Shown one piece after another: positions 52,101 through 60,366 of a DNA stretch of 64,000 nucleotides. The stretch lies in the NCBI RefSeq assembly GCF_034931045.1, contig NZ_JAYGHH010000026.1, positions 6,921 through 70,920 on the forward strand, written 5' to 3'. The notes under the pieces were generated by a model. The model saw only the letters and a program-made list of their open reading frames with translations. It did not search any database and was not told where the DNA came from. The translations under genes and the position numbers were made by a program. Position 1 is the stretch's first letter. Every line of letters begins with the position of its first letter. This DNA comes from Nodularia sp034931045. Lineage in GTDB: Bacteria; Cyanobacteriota; Cyanobacteriia; Cyanobacteriales; Nostocaceae.

Positions 52101-52846
52101 TCTAAGATTAATAAACACCGTTTTGTTTTCAAAATCTGCATCAGAGTAGAGATTTGCTCTTCAAGTCTGATGGGTAAATTGTTTTCTTCTCCTTGGTTTA
52201 AAAAGTTCAAGATATCCCGTGTTAATTGTTGTAAAGGAGGTGCTGAAACTAGCGATCGCCAAATCAGATAATCAAAATGATGTTGAATTTGTTCGGCTAA
52301 CTTGACGCTGAGATGGGTTTTGCCGATGCCTCCCATTCCTAGCAAAACGACCAAACGACAACCATCACCCACTATCCATTGTTCTAGAGTAGCCAATTCT
52401 TGAGTGCGACTATAGAAAACGCTAACATCAGGCGCATCTCCCCAATCTTGGTATGTTTTCATCTCATTAAGAGGGGTGTTAATCACATCTGGAGATGATA
52501 ACTCTTGCCTGGGGATAACTTGCTGTGTAAAGGTTGTCAGGGGTAAATTGTTCTCAAAAACTGGTGTTATATCTGCTTGCTGCCATTTTCTTTCTAAAGC
52601 CGAGCGAAAATTAGTTTTACTGACTTTTTCGCCACAGCCCTCAGATAGCAGCTGCCATAACTTCGGTCCAATATCTTGCTTGAGGTAATTAACTGAATAA
52701 CCGTATGTTTCAGCGATGTCATGGTAGCGTAGGTGAGGATCTGACCAAAACGAATGCAGCAACCGCCTTTGCAAATCGCTTAGATGCTTACCTGTTTTCT
52801 CAAATATCAAGGTGTCAACAAAGACTAAAGCTTGTTGAATATCCAT
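49196..52846 (-). CDS. STAND NTPase with N-terminal helix-turn-helix-like domain, NB-ARC and 14 WD40 repeats
   Basis: 1216 residues. A helical N-terminus (about 1-90; YHDIAETYGYSVNYLKQDIG) resembles the HTH part of vWA-MoxR-associated proteins. The NB-ARC/STAND ATPase follows, with Walker A GMGGIGKTHL, Walker B CLLILDN, and LLTTRE. After a winged-helix-like part and a pentapeptide-like bit (LQKINLQNVNFTRADL), 14 WD40 repeats, from about residue 600, form two seven-bladed propellers (GHxxxVxSVAFSPDGKxxAS pattern). The C-terminus RPYEGMCIQGAKGITDVQRE is typical of cyanobacterial members. These proteins sense ligands and oligomerise; roles in signalling or defence are proposed for the class. Confidence 0.9.
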   Translation of the reverse strand: MDIQQALVFVDTLIFEKTGKHLSDLQRRLLHSFWSDPHLRYHDIAETYGYSVNYLKQDIGPKLWQLLSEGCGEKVSKTNFRSALERKWQQADITPVFENNLPLTTFTQQVIPRQELSSPDVINTPLNEMKTYQDWGDAPDVSVFYSRTQELATLEQWIVGDGCRLVVLLGMGGIGKTHLSVKLAEQIQHHFDYLIWRSLVSAPPLQQLTRDILNFLNQGEENNLPIRLEEQISTLMQILKTKRCLLILDNTETILKSGVLAGQYQKGYENYRTFFQALGQRQHNSCLLLTTREKPQEISFMQGETLPVRCLKLAGLTMQAGQQLLQVKGCFLESELCLQKFIEKYSGNPLALKIISAIAQDLYNGNISELLKSKLFIPGEINEVLEQQFNRLPVSEKNFLYWLTLEQEQFDESALKVGELPEISPQNISETIRSLLHRSLLEKKNKKFFLQPVVREYLQNKIIDEILEEIESENILLLNQYPLLKSEAKEYVRQGQIQLFIQPLADRLLTLYKSRNKIEIKFQNILVNLRENTSLEPGYAVGNIINLLCKLQIELTGYDFSDLTVWSSCLQKINLQNVNFTRADLSKSVFAKQLTSILSLAFSHNGKLLATGDVNGEIHLWQIDNGQAVLRCKGHAGWVHSISFSPDGKMLCSASSDHTVKLWDVFDGSCLKTLTGHHQRVRSVAFSPDGKIIASGSSDATIRFWYTNSGECFQVLSGHENFVWSVAFSPDGRMIASGSEDKSIKLWDVNTGECLQTLLGHNRWVRAIAFSSDGKLLASGSGDRTLKIWETSTGKCLQTFTGHTQRLRSVAFSPDGKLVASGSGDHTVRLWSIADGQCLKNLHGHNSLLTSVTFSPNGTILATAGEDRSVRLWEVSTGSCIDIWQGYGSWVQSVAFSPDGKTLASGSEDKSVRLWNLETTQSLNTPPHSMVLEGHRGWVCSVAFSPDGKHLASGSSDYSIKLWDVNTGQCLKTFQGHSRWIGSVAFSPNGLTLASCSGDYTVKLWDIITGNCLKTLQGHEGWLWSVQFSPDGVTLASASEDKTIKLWDITTGNCINTLVGHTSWVQGIFFSPDGKLLASASCDCTIRLWNVATGECLTTLRGHSSWVQSVAFSPNGEILASGSCDQTVKLWNLNTGKCQITIPAHQSWVWSVAFSPDGQILVSGGQDETMRLWDIHTGNCLQTLRTKRPYEGMCIQGAKGITDVQREALKFLGAVD

Positions 52847-53557
52847 AAGTTATAGATTTACTATACATTGTAATTGTATTAAAGTTAACTTGCATCTTGA
52901 TGAATGCACGTTGATTTAAGTTGTGGGTGATGTAATTGGCAGTCAATACTGCTACTTGGGGTTTAAATCATTTTACACACTTAAAAACACAGGTGATGTT
53001 GTGGTTGCCATCATTGGAATAAAAATTTATAGATTTTTTACTTATTTTTTGGCACTCACAACTTGTTGTAACCCTCCAAAATACAGCAATTTACCCTGAA
53101 TTTTGGGTTTATATCTGCTATTCTTCAAAGATTTTCAGTTGAGGGGGCAAATAAAGTTTAAACTTTTCATCAGACTCACTATGTTAGCAATGATGAAGTG
53201 TATTTGGCTTAATTGGTAAAACATGGTAAAAAATAGATTAGAAAAAATATTAACAAATTTAAAAGTATAAAATAGTCAGCAACATGGTTAAATGTTATTG
53301 TTGGACAAGGTTTTTTACTACAAAAAATTGGTATTAGCTGCTACCAGTAGGATACACAGATAAATTTGTGCTTCCGTAGATTAGTAACCGCTATATTATG
53401 ATTCTTATTTGAATTTTGATAGCTGGCGTGGTGTAAGCCATACAAAACTCTGTATACCTTGATTCCTTCTTTCCCGTTCCCTACCTCTACGAGTAAATAT
53501 GGCTACACCACCCCAGCTACAGAAACCAAACCGGATTCCTATAGATCGAAATTAACA
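52847..53557. other. Long divergent intergenic region, nothing firm
   Basis: About 711 AT-rich bases between the divergent WD40 and tpsB genes. Promoters for both should lie here. I see no convincing boxes, RNA gene or conserved open frame. A reading upstream of tpsB (from TTG 53459) is open but has no coding look. Confidence 0.5.
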
Positions 53558-55288
53558 ATGCAAAATTCCATAAATAATCGATTTTTTATTTTATTTTCTC
53601 ATTACGTTGTTTTAAGTTTTGTATTTTTTTTAACTCTACCAACACTAGCACAAGCACCAAACCCAGGTGGTGAAAGAAACCTAGACCGCTTTCCCCAGCC
53701 TGGGACAATTCCAGAACCGTTACCATCATTAGATGAACCATTTTTACAGCCAACTCCTACTCCAGAAGTTTTACCTACCGAACCGTCTGAAAGTATTCGG
53801 GTAGAAAAAATCCTGGTTACAGGGAGTACAATTTTTACCTCTGAAACGCTGAATCCCATAATTAATTCTGTGGAAGGGCGTTCTGTGACTTTGGCAGAAT
53901 TAAGAGAAGTTGCCGATGCCATTACCCAACTTTATTTAGACAATAATTACATCACTTCCAGAGCGATTTTAGTAGATCAAAAAATTATTAATGGTGTGGT
54001 GGAAATTCGGGTAATTGAAGGCAGTATCGAAAAAATAGAAATTCAAGGAACTGAGCGGTTAAATCCTGAATATGTGCGATCGCGTGTAGCGTTGGGTGTA
54101 GGCCAACCTTTATCCACAAACAAATTAGAAGACCAATTAAGGTTAGTCCAAACTGACCCGCTACTGACAAATTTAGAAGCTAGTTTACGTCCTGGCAGTG
54201 GTATTGGTAAAAGTATTCTGATACTTCGCACCAAAGAGGCTAATGCTTTTAATGCCGTTTTTAGTGTTGATAATTACTCACCACCTAGCATCGGTTCAGA
54301 AAGATTGGGTATCAGCGCTACTTATCGTAATCTGACAGGAATTGGTGATGAAATTGCTGCGTCTTATTATCGCACAGTGCAGGGAGGCTCAAATATTTAT
54401 GATTTGAATTATCGAGTCCCTTTAAATGCGATGAATGGTTCTTTACAACTACGAACCTCAATTAATAATAATCAAATCATTCAGGGCAGTGATGCAGTTA
54501 GGAGTCTGGATATTAGTGGGGAATCTCAACTTTATGAAATTAGTTATAGACAACCACTAGTGCGATCGCTGCGGGAAGAATTTGCTTTATCTTTAGGTTT
54601 TACTATCCAGAATGGTCAAACTTTTACCTTTGCTGGTGCGACACCCTTTGGTTTAGGCCCCGATGCTGACGGTAATAGCCGCACCCGTGTGATTAAGTTT
54701 GGACAAGATTATGTCCGCCGGGATGTTCAAGGTGCTTGGGCATTGCGATCGCTCTTTAGTTTGGGTATTGGTGTATTTGATGCTACAGTTAATGATAATC
54801 CTATCCCTGATGGCCGCTTTTTTAGTTGGTTTGGACAAATCCAGCGAGTGCAGCGCTTGAATTTAGATAATTTATTAATTGCCCAAGCAGAAATTCAATT
54901 AACACCGAATGCTTTATTACCTTCCCAGCAATTTGTAGTTGGTGGTGGTCAGTCAGTGCGTGGATATCGGCAAAACGCTCGTGCAGCTGACAATGGAGTG
55001 AGATTTTTTGTAGAAAACCGCATTACAGTACAACGAGATGCCGCAGGTGATTCTACATTACAAATCGCGCCATTCTTTGATTTAGCTTACGTCTGGAATA
55101 CTGATGATAATCCCAATCTTTTACAGAGGCAAAACTTTTTGGCTGGTTTAGGAATGGGTATTTTGTATCAACCATTAAAAAACCTTGATATTAGGCTAGA
55201 TTATGCCCTTCCTCTAATTAATTTAGATGATCGGGGGACAAATGCCCAGGATGATGGCTTTCATTTTAGTGTGAGTTATCGTCTTTAA
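53558..55288 (+). CDS. TpsB outer-membrane transporter (ShlB/FhaC/HecB family)
   Basis: About 576 residues from ATG 53558, where a signal peptide begins (MQNSINNRFFILFSHYVVLS, ending near LAQA). A Pro-rich linker precedes two POTRA domains (VEKILVTGSTIFTSETLNPI and IEIQGTERLNPEYVRSRVAL). The 16-strand beta-barrel follows (for example TNLEASLRPGSGIGKSILIL, FVVGGGQSVRGYRQNARAA with the VRGY/F motif, and a terminal FSVSYRL). TpsB proteins export TPS-domain partners to the cell surface. The only TPS-domain gene in the window is the fusion at 16449. The start at TTG 53459 would place 33 extra residues before the signal peptide and is unlikely. Confidence 0.92.
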   Translation: MQNSINNRFFILFSHYVVLSFVFFLTLPTLAQAPNPGGERNLDRFPQPGTIPEPLPSLDEPFLQPTPTPEVLPTEPSESIRVEKILVTGSTIFTSETLNPIINSVEGRSVTLAELREVADAITQLYLDNNYITSRAILVDQKIINGVVEIRVIEGSIEKIEIQGTERLNPEYVRSRVALGVGQPLSTNKLEDQLRLVQTDPLLTNLEASLRPGSGIGKSILILRTKEANAFNAVFSVDNYSPPSIGSERLGISATYRNLTGIGDEIAASYYRTVQGGSNIYDLNYRVPLNAMNGSLQLRTSINNNQIIQGSDAVRSLDISGESQLYEISYRQPLVRSLREEFALSLGFTIQNGQTFTFAGATPFGLGPDADGNSRTRVIKFGQDYVRRDVQGAWALRSLFSLGIGVFDATVNDNPIPDGRFFSWFGQIQRVQRLNLDNLLIAQAEIQLTPNALLPSQQFVVGGGQSVRGYRQNARAADNGVRFFVENRITVQRDAAGDSTLQIAPFFDLAYVWNTDDNPNLLQRQNFLAGLGMGILYQPLKNLDIRLDYALPLINLDDRGTNAQDDGFHFSVSYRL

Positions 55289-55308
55289 ATGTATTTACAT
55301 AATATCAG

Positions 55309-55470
55309 TTAGATTAAAAACTTTATGCCTTTTTGCTTGCAACGTGCTAAACCAGATTTCATCAATAAGGGATTAACAGCTTCCTGTCCATAAATGTGTT
55401 TTAAAAGTGGTCGAACCCATTCAAATGTTGTCAAAGAACTGGAATTTTCTTTCCAAGATTTGACATATAA
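55309..55470 (-). pseudogene. Possible gene remnant, protein-like frame without a start
   Basis: A 53-codon stop-to-stop frame reads SSSLTTFEWVRPLLKHIYGQ, continues EAVNPLLMKSGLARCKQKGI and ends KFLI. Its composition is protein-like, with no low complexity, but it has no start codon near its beginning and no ribosome-binding site. It may be a decayed gene or a chance open frame. I cannot name the family. Confidence 0.3.
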
Positions 55471-55474
55471 TCAA

Positions 55475-55963
55475 TTAAAATGTAGGGTTGTGTTCTGCAT
55501 CCCAACACTTATTATCCTGCCAAATTCTTTTGGTATTTTGGCATTCAACTTGATTATCAATCCAAGGAATAGATGCAGGATGAGATATAGTGGATGGAAA
55601 AGAAATTGAAGAAAATATAAACTGAAAAATAGTGATACTAGAAGTTGATAATATGATGAAAAGTACAGATAGAAATAATATATTTACAGGATTACGCAAA
55701 GGATATACACCTTTTTCGTACTGCAATCTTTTTTTTGAACGACGTTCTTTACCTGCTAATAAAACTACATAAAACCTTAATCCGGGAATGGGTAAAGAAA
55801 CTCTGATATCTAAGGCGTGGCGATTAGAATTAGAATAATCATTAGATTCGCAAGCTGTTTTGATAGCTTGTAATTGCTCATGAGTTAAGGTTTTTTGAAT
55901 TTCGGGGGAAATTTTTTGATAAAGCTGCTCAAAATTAGAGGGAGAATTTTGAGAATTTTTCAT
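55475..55963 (-). CDS. Conserved-looking membrane protein of unknown function
   Basis: 162 residues from ATG 55963, chosen because MKNSQNSPSNFEQLYQKISP reads as a natural start; the frame extends 17 codons upstream. The N-terminal 50 are helical and charged. The next block (DIRVSLPIPGLRFYVVLLAG, KERRSKKRLQYEKG) is basic, and a membrane helix follows (LFLSVLFIILSTSSITIFQF). The short end has two Cys (VECQNTKRIW, CWDAEHN). The Arg/Lys block and single helix suggest an inner-membrane anchor. No family is recognised. It neighbours tpsB but is on the other strand. Confidence 0.6.
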   Translation of the reverse strand: MKNSQNSPSNFEQLYQKISPEIQKTLTHEQLQAIKTACESNDYSNSNRHALDIRVSLPIPGLRFYVVLLAGKERRSKKRLQYEKGVYPLRNPVNILFLSVLFIILSTSSITIFQFIFSSISFPSTISHPASIPWIDNQVECQNTKRIWQDNKCWDAEHNPTF

Positions 55964-56217
55964 TTTGTTATGGATTGACCTATAGTCAGAGGAAAACTGG
56001 ATTGATAAGTACATCCCAATAAAACAAATTTTTAAAAGGCTTATTTAGACTTTAAATATTAGCTTTTTAGGTATCTTATTATCTATATTATTAATGTGAA
56101 TTTATTAAATTTACAGTGAAATTTACATAATTTTTTTTTTACCTTTGATCAGGGTATATACCTGAATATGTATTTTCAGTGGAATACGTACACATCCCCA
56201 AGCTGAGAAGATGTGTG

Positions 56218-57138
56218 TTACAGCCGCTTCTCCATGCCGATATTACCCTGTAAACCTCCTGTGTGTATCAATAACAGGCGATCGCCTTTTGAGAACATTC
56301 CCTTCTGTGTTAAATCCATTACAGCATAAAACATTTTGGAGGTATATGTGTAATCGAGTGTTATTTGATGTTCTTGTTCAAACTCTTTAGCGAATCTTAG
56401 CAGCTCATTATTCACCTTGGCATAACCACCAAAATGATAATCACACACCAATTCCCAAGGGGCTGGAGAGTTATTTGGTACAGGTAGCCCAGAACCTAAA
56501 TAATTCCGCAACAAATTCTCAATGTCCTGGGCGAGAAATTCCCCCTTTTTCAGCACGGGAAAACCAATCACTCGTTGCCCTTGATTCAGCGAAAGCGCAA
56601 TCCCAGCTAATGTAGTACCTGTACCACAGGCTACACAGATAGTATTAAAAGTTCCGGCATCTTTAACTATTTCTGTACAACCACGCACGCCGTTTAAGTT
56701 GCTACCACCTTCAGGAATAATGAAAACATCACCAAAACGTTGTTTTAAATCTTCTTGTAATTCTCTGGTGTGTTTTTGTCGGTAAGTCTCACGGTTGAGA
56801 TAGACAAGTTGCATACCTTGTTGTTTGGCAAAACTCAACGTAGGATTGAGTGGTAATCTTTCCTCTCCACGAATTACCCCAATAGTGCGGAACCCGAAGA
56901 GATTACCCGCAGAGGCAGTAGCAAATATGTGGTTAGAATAAGCACCCCCAAAGGTAAGTAAAGTTCTCAGGTTTTGGTGTTTGGCTTCTAAGAGGTTGTA
57001 TTTCAATTTAAACCATTTGTTACCATTCACTAATGGGTGCATGATATCGAGGCGCAGTACAGACAATTCCACACCAGCACGGCGGGAAATTTCGTTTTCT
57101 ATATGTTGGGTAAAAGGGGGAAGAAAGAGTGAGGACAT
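56218..57138 (-). CDS. PLP-dependent ACC deaminase / D-cysteine desulfhydrase family enzyme
   Basis: 306 residues from ATG 57138; an upstream GTG extends the frame by five codons. Motifs: SVLRLDIMHPLVNGNKWFKL with the PLP-binding Lys, LLTFGGAYSNHIFATASAGN, VIPEGGSNL-like (IIPEGGSNLNGVRGC), CGTGTTLAGIAL for phosphate binding, and LIHTGGLQG. The family includes 1-aminocyclopropane-1-carboxylate deaminases and D-cysteine desulfhydrases; sequence alone does not decide between them. Divergent from a PNPOx-like gene, with about 110 bases between. Confidence 0.85.
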   Translation of the reverse strand: MSSLFLPPFTQHIENEISRRAGVELSVLRLDIMHPLVNGNKWFKLKYNLLEAKHQNLRTLLTFGGAYSNHIFATASAGNLFGFRTIGVIRGEERLPLNPTLSFAKQQGMQLVYLNRETYRQKHTRELQEDLKQRFGDVFIIPEGGSNLNGVRGCTEIVKDAGTFNTICVACGTGTTLAGIALSLNQGQRVIGFPVLKKGEFLAQDIENLLRNYLGSGLPVPNNSPAPWELVCDYHFGGYAKVNNELLRFAKEFEQEHQITLDYTYTSKMFYAVMDLTQKGMFSKGDRLLLIHTGGLQGNIGMEKRL

Positions 57139-57250
57139 AGAGAAAAAATTCACGCAGAGAAGAGAGATATTTATTCTGTTGTCTTGCTTGATTGTCAGTT
57201 AAGAAATAGGCTGAGAACATAACATATTTGCTCAACCATCTCAATAGTCT

Positions 57251-57802
57251 ATGGCTAAAGTTTTTGACTGTATTACGGAAGAATTGCAAGAGTTTATTGC
57301 TCATCAACACATTTTTTTTGTTGGTTCTGCGCCTCTGACTGCTACGGGTCATGTTAACCTATCTCCCAAGGGCTTAGAATGTTTTCGCATTCTTTCTGCT
57401 CATCGAGTGGCTTACCTCGACCTTACAGGTAGTGGTAACGAAACCTCAGCCCATTTGCAAGAAAATGGGAGAATTACTTTCATGTTTTGCGCTTTTGAGG
57501 AACCTCCCCGAATTTTGCGGCTTTATGGTCAGGGATACACTGTTTTGCCAGATTCACCAGACTGGAATGATTTTGACTCTTTATTGCCACAGATACCAGG
57601 AACTCGTCAAATTATTGTAGCTGATATTGAAAGGGTGCAAACTTCCTGTGGTATGGGTGTACCACTTTATGAATATCAAGGTCAGAGGCAGTCTTTAGTT
57701 AATTGGGCTAGTAAAAAAGGTAAACAGGGCATCCAAGAGTATCAACAGCAAAAAAATATCATCAGTATTGATGGTTTATCAACGCCACTACATAAATCCT
57801 GA
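57251..57802 (+). CDS. Pyridoxamine 5'-phosphate oxidase-family protein
   Basis: 183 residues with the split-barrel flavin-binding fold: IFFVGSAPLTATGHVNLSPK, VAYLDLTGSGNETSAHLQEN, GRITFMFCAFEEPPRILRLY, and GQGYTVL. The C-terminal part has TSCGMGVPLYEYQGQRQSL. This is the PNPOx-like subgroup of general FMN- or F420-type flavoproteins rather than the PdxH enzyme, since the PLP-site residues are not evident. Substrate unknown. It precedes purT by 55 bases in the same direction and may share its transcript. Confidence 0.8.
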   Translation: MAKVFDCITEELQEFIAHQHIFFVGSAPLTATGHVNLSPKGLECFRILSAHRVAYLDLTGSGNETSAHLQENGRITFMFCAFEEPPRILRLYGQGYTVLPDSPDWNDFDSLLPQIPGTRQIIVADIERVQTSCGMGVPLYEYQGQRQSLVNWASKKGKQGIQEYQQQKNIISIDGLSTPLHKS

Positions 57803-57857
57803 AAAAATCTACAAGTTTTTATTACCATAACCATCTACAAGTAATTAGGATAAATTT

Positions 57858-59027
57858 ATGAACAGTTCAATTCAGCTACCCCAAAAATTAATGCTGTTGG
57901 GTTCCGGTGAACTCGGTAAAGAATTTGTGATTGCTGCTCAACGTCTGGGGAATTATGTAATTGCTGTTGACCGATATCCCAATGCTCCAGCCATGCAGGT
58001 TGCTGATTGTTCTGAAGTTATTTCTATGTTGAATGCTGATGAATTAGAAGCAATTGTGAATAAGTATAAACCTGATTTTATTATACCAGAGATTGAAGCG
58101 ATTAGAACAGAAAAGTTACTGGAATTTGAACAACGTGGGATTACAGTTATCCCCACAGCAGCAGCGACTAACTATACAATGAATCGTGATAGAATTAGGG
58201 ATTTAGCACATCAAGAATTAGGGATTAGAACTGCTAAATATGGTTATGCTTCTACTCTAGAGGAATTAATGAGTATTTCTGAAAAAATTGGTTTTCCGAA
58301 TGTGGTTAAACCGGTGATGTCGTCTTCTGGTAAAGGTCAATCTGTTGTTCAATTAGTGGGTGAAGTTGCAGACGCATGGAATTATGCGATCGCTAACTCT
58401 AGAGGTGATAGTCAAAGGGTAATTGTTGAGGAATTTATTAACTTTGAAATAGAGATAACTTTGCTGACTATTAAACAGTGGAATGCCCCGACAATTTTCT
58501 GTTCTCCTATTGGTCATCGTCAAGAAAGAGGAGATTATCAAGAATCTTGGCAACCAGCAGGTATTAGTCAAGAAAAAATACTGCAAGCTCAAGCCATAGC
58601 CACAAAAGTGACCGATGCTTTGGGAGGAGCAGGTATATTTGGTGTAGAATTTTTTATCACTCAGGATGAAGTGATTTTTTCTGAACTTTCTCCCCGACCC
58701 CATGACACAGGAATGGTAACATTGATTTCGCAAAACTTAAATGAATTTGAACTACATTTACGTGCTATTTTAGGATTGCCCATTCCTCATATAGAACAGT
58801 TAGGATCTGCGGCTAGTGCAGTCATTTTAGCTGATCAAAAGTCTGATACTGTGGCTTTTACAGGTGTAGATAAGGCTTTATCAGTCGCCAATGTAGATAT
58901 TAAACTATTTGGCAAACCTAGCGCCCATCCTTATCGACGTATGGGTGTGGCTTTGGCTCAGGGTGAAAATATTCCAGAGGCAAGGGAGAAGGCTAAAAAT
59001 GCAGCTAATCAGGTGAAAATGATTTAA
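57858..59027 (+). CDS. purT: Formate-dependent phosphoribosylglycinamide formyltransferase (GAR transformylase 2)
   Basis: Makes formyl-GAR from GAR, formate and ATP in purine synthesis. 389 residues of the ATP-grasp superfamily: KLMLLGSGELGKEFVIAAQR, VIAVDRYPNAPAMQVAD, VIPTAAATNYTMNRDRIRDL, FPNVVKPVMSSSGKGQS, VIVEEFINFEIEITLLTI, FFITQDEVIFSELSPRPHDT and GVALAQGENIPEAREKAKNA. Length and motifs are standard. The repeat TAACGCAAAGGAACGCGG follows the stop. Confidence 0.97.
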   Translation: MNSSIQLPQKLMLLGSGELGKEFVIAAQRLGNYVIAVDRYPNAPAMQVADCSEVISMLNADELEAIVNKYKPDFIIPEIEAIRTEKLLEFEQRGITVIPTAAATNYTMNRDRIRDLAHQELGIRTAKYGYASTLEELMSISEKIGFPNVVKPVMSSSGKGQSVVQLVGEVADAWNYAIANSRGDSQRVIVEEFINFEIEITLLTIKQWNAPTIFCSPIGHRQERGDYQESWQPAGISQEKILQAQAIATKVTDALGGAGIFGVEFFITQDEVIFSELSPRPHDTGMVTLISQNLNEFELHLRAILGLPIPHIEQLGSAASAVILADQKSDTVAFTGVDKALSVANVDIKLFGKPSAHPYRRMGVALAQGENIPEAREKAKNAANQVKMI

Positions 59028-59032
59028 TTTTT

Positions 59033-59080
59033 TTAACGCAAAGGAACGCGGAGGTAATCGCAAAGGGGCGCGGAGGGTTT
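59033..59080. repeat. Dispersed repeat (second copy of the TAACGCAAAGG family)
   Basis: TTAACGCAAAGGAACGCGGA then GGTAATCGCAAAGGGGCGCG: two related units matching 9241-9294, directly after purT. Confidence 0.75.
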
Positions 59081-59225
59081 GGTTATATGGTGAATAGTTT
59101 TATGGCGGTTGGTTATGGAACTTTTTACCCGAATTGGCAAGTCATTTCTTCTCAGCCCTGATGAATTTCTTCGCTGCGCTGAACTCAACTTTAAGGATAG
59201 TCATAAACACAAGAAATTTTATCCC

Positions 59226-60362
59226 ATGTATATATCCAGAATTATCATTCCATTTACTGCCATTGTTGCCTCTAGTCTGATGTCCTGTACATCCGTCACA
59301 GAGTCTAAATCATCTCAGTCTTTGCAAACAACTAACACTACTAATAGTGAAACTTCTGCACAGAAATCTCAGTCACAGTTAACATCAGATAACTCATCTC
59401 TAGTTTCTGACAAGAGTGAACCCAAATCAGAAACTATCCTGAATGAGATCATTAGTCGTCAGAAAAGTTTGCAGGTTTGCAATTTTAATTTTGATGCAGA
59501 GGCAGCACGGGAATTGTCAAAGGTCTATACTAACGACCGGGGCCAGCATTTAGTACAGCTGCTTTGTTTTATGGCTGCTTATCAAGGTGCATTCACTTTT
59601 TTGCAAGTAGATACCACCCAACCGGAAATAAAAATTGAGCCACTAGAATTAGAAATTGCGGGTTTTCCTGATTTTGACCCGAAGACTAACATTTTGTCTA
59701 ATGCTTATAAATTCACCGGTGCAGGTACTTGTATTGAGGAAACTCAATACTATTGGAATGGTGACGGACTCAGGTTAATTAGTTCTCAGCTAATAGATCA
59801 AGTTCCCAATGCTTGTAAAGAATTAGGAGCGCGATCGCCTTCAGAGAATCAGCTGATCACTAATCAAAGTGTTGGAGTTGCTAAATTGGGCATGACTTTA
59901 GGAGAACTTAAGCAAAATTTAGGTGAGGGTGCAACATTTAAACCAACTCTTCTGGGGGTTGATTTAGGGGAAGGAATTAAAGTCAGTCAGGATGGAAACG
60001 TGCAGTATTTGCTGGGTTTCGCAGAGGGACAACAGCCCATCACAAATAACTCTAAAATTACCATGATTAGGGTTGAGAACCCCAACTACAGAACAACTGC
60101 TGGGGTAGGGCCAGGAACTCTTCTTAAAGAAGCCGTTGCAGCCTACGGACAGGCGACTTTAGCTTACAACTTAAATAATGAATCAAGAGAGTATATTAAA
60201 TTTGCGCGGGGACTGGGTGCAGATCCAGGAGTATGGATAAGATCGAATCAGTGGACAGTTACAGATTTTGCCGGGATCTATCCTAATGCTCAAGAATTCA
60301 ACGAAACCCAAAAGTACCATGATCATGCAGCTATTGCTGCAATTACCATAGGTGACAGATAG
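59226..60362 (+). CDS. DUF1176-like lipoprotein
   Basis: About 378 residues from ATG 59226. The product starts MYISRIIIPFTAIVASSLMS followed by C, a signal peptide with lipobox. The open frame extends back to 59109, but the start inside would bury the signal peptide. A Ser/Thr/Gln-rich linker (about 25-75) leads to a domain with VCNFNFDAEAARELSKVYTN, HLVQLLCFMAAYQGAFTFLQ and YYWNGDGLRL, typical of DUF1176. The C-terminal half has VGVAKLGMTLGELKQNLGEG and YRTTAGVGPGTLLKEAVAAYG, a repeat-like pair of lobes. Function unknown; periplasmic side of the membrane expected. Confidence 0.78.
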   Translation: MYISRIIIPFTAIVASSLMSCTSVTESKSSQSLQTTNTTNSETSAQKSQSQLTSDNSSLVSDKSEPKSETILNEIISRQKSLQVCNFNFDAEAARELSKVYTNDRGQHLVQLLCFMAAYQGAFTFLQVDTTQPEIKIEPLELEIAGFPDFDPKTNILSNAYKFTGAGTCIEETQYYWNGDGLRLISSQLIDQVPNACKELGARSPSENQLITNQSVGVAKLGMTLGELKQNLGEGATFKPTLLGVDLGEGIKVSQDGNVQYLLGFAEGQQPITNNSKITMIRVENPNYRTTAGVGPGTLLKEAVAAYGQATLAYNLNNESREYIKFARGLGADPGVWIRSNQWTVTDFAGIYPNAQEFNETQKYHDHAAIAAITIGDR

Positions 60363-60366
60363 AAAG

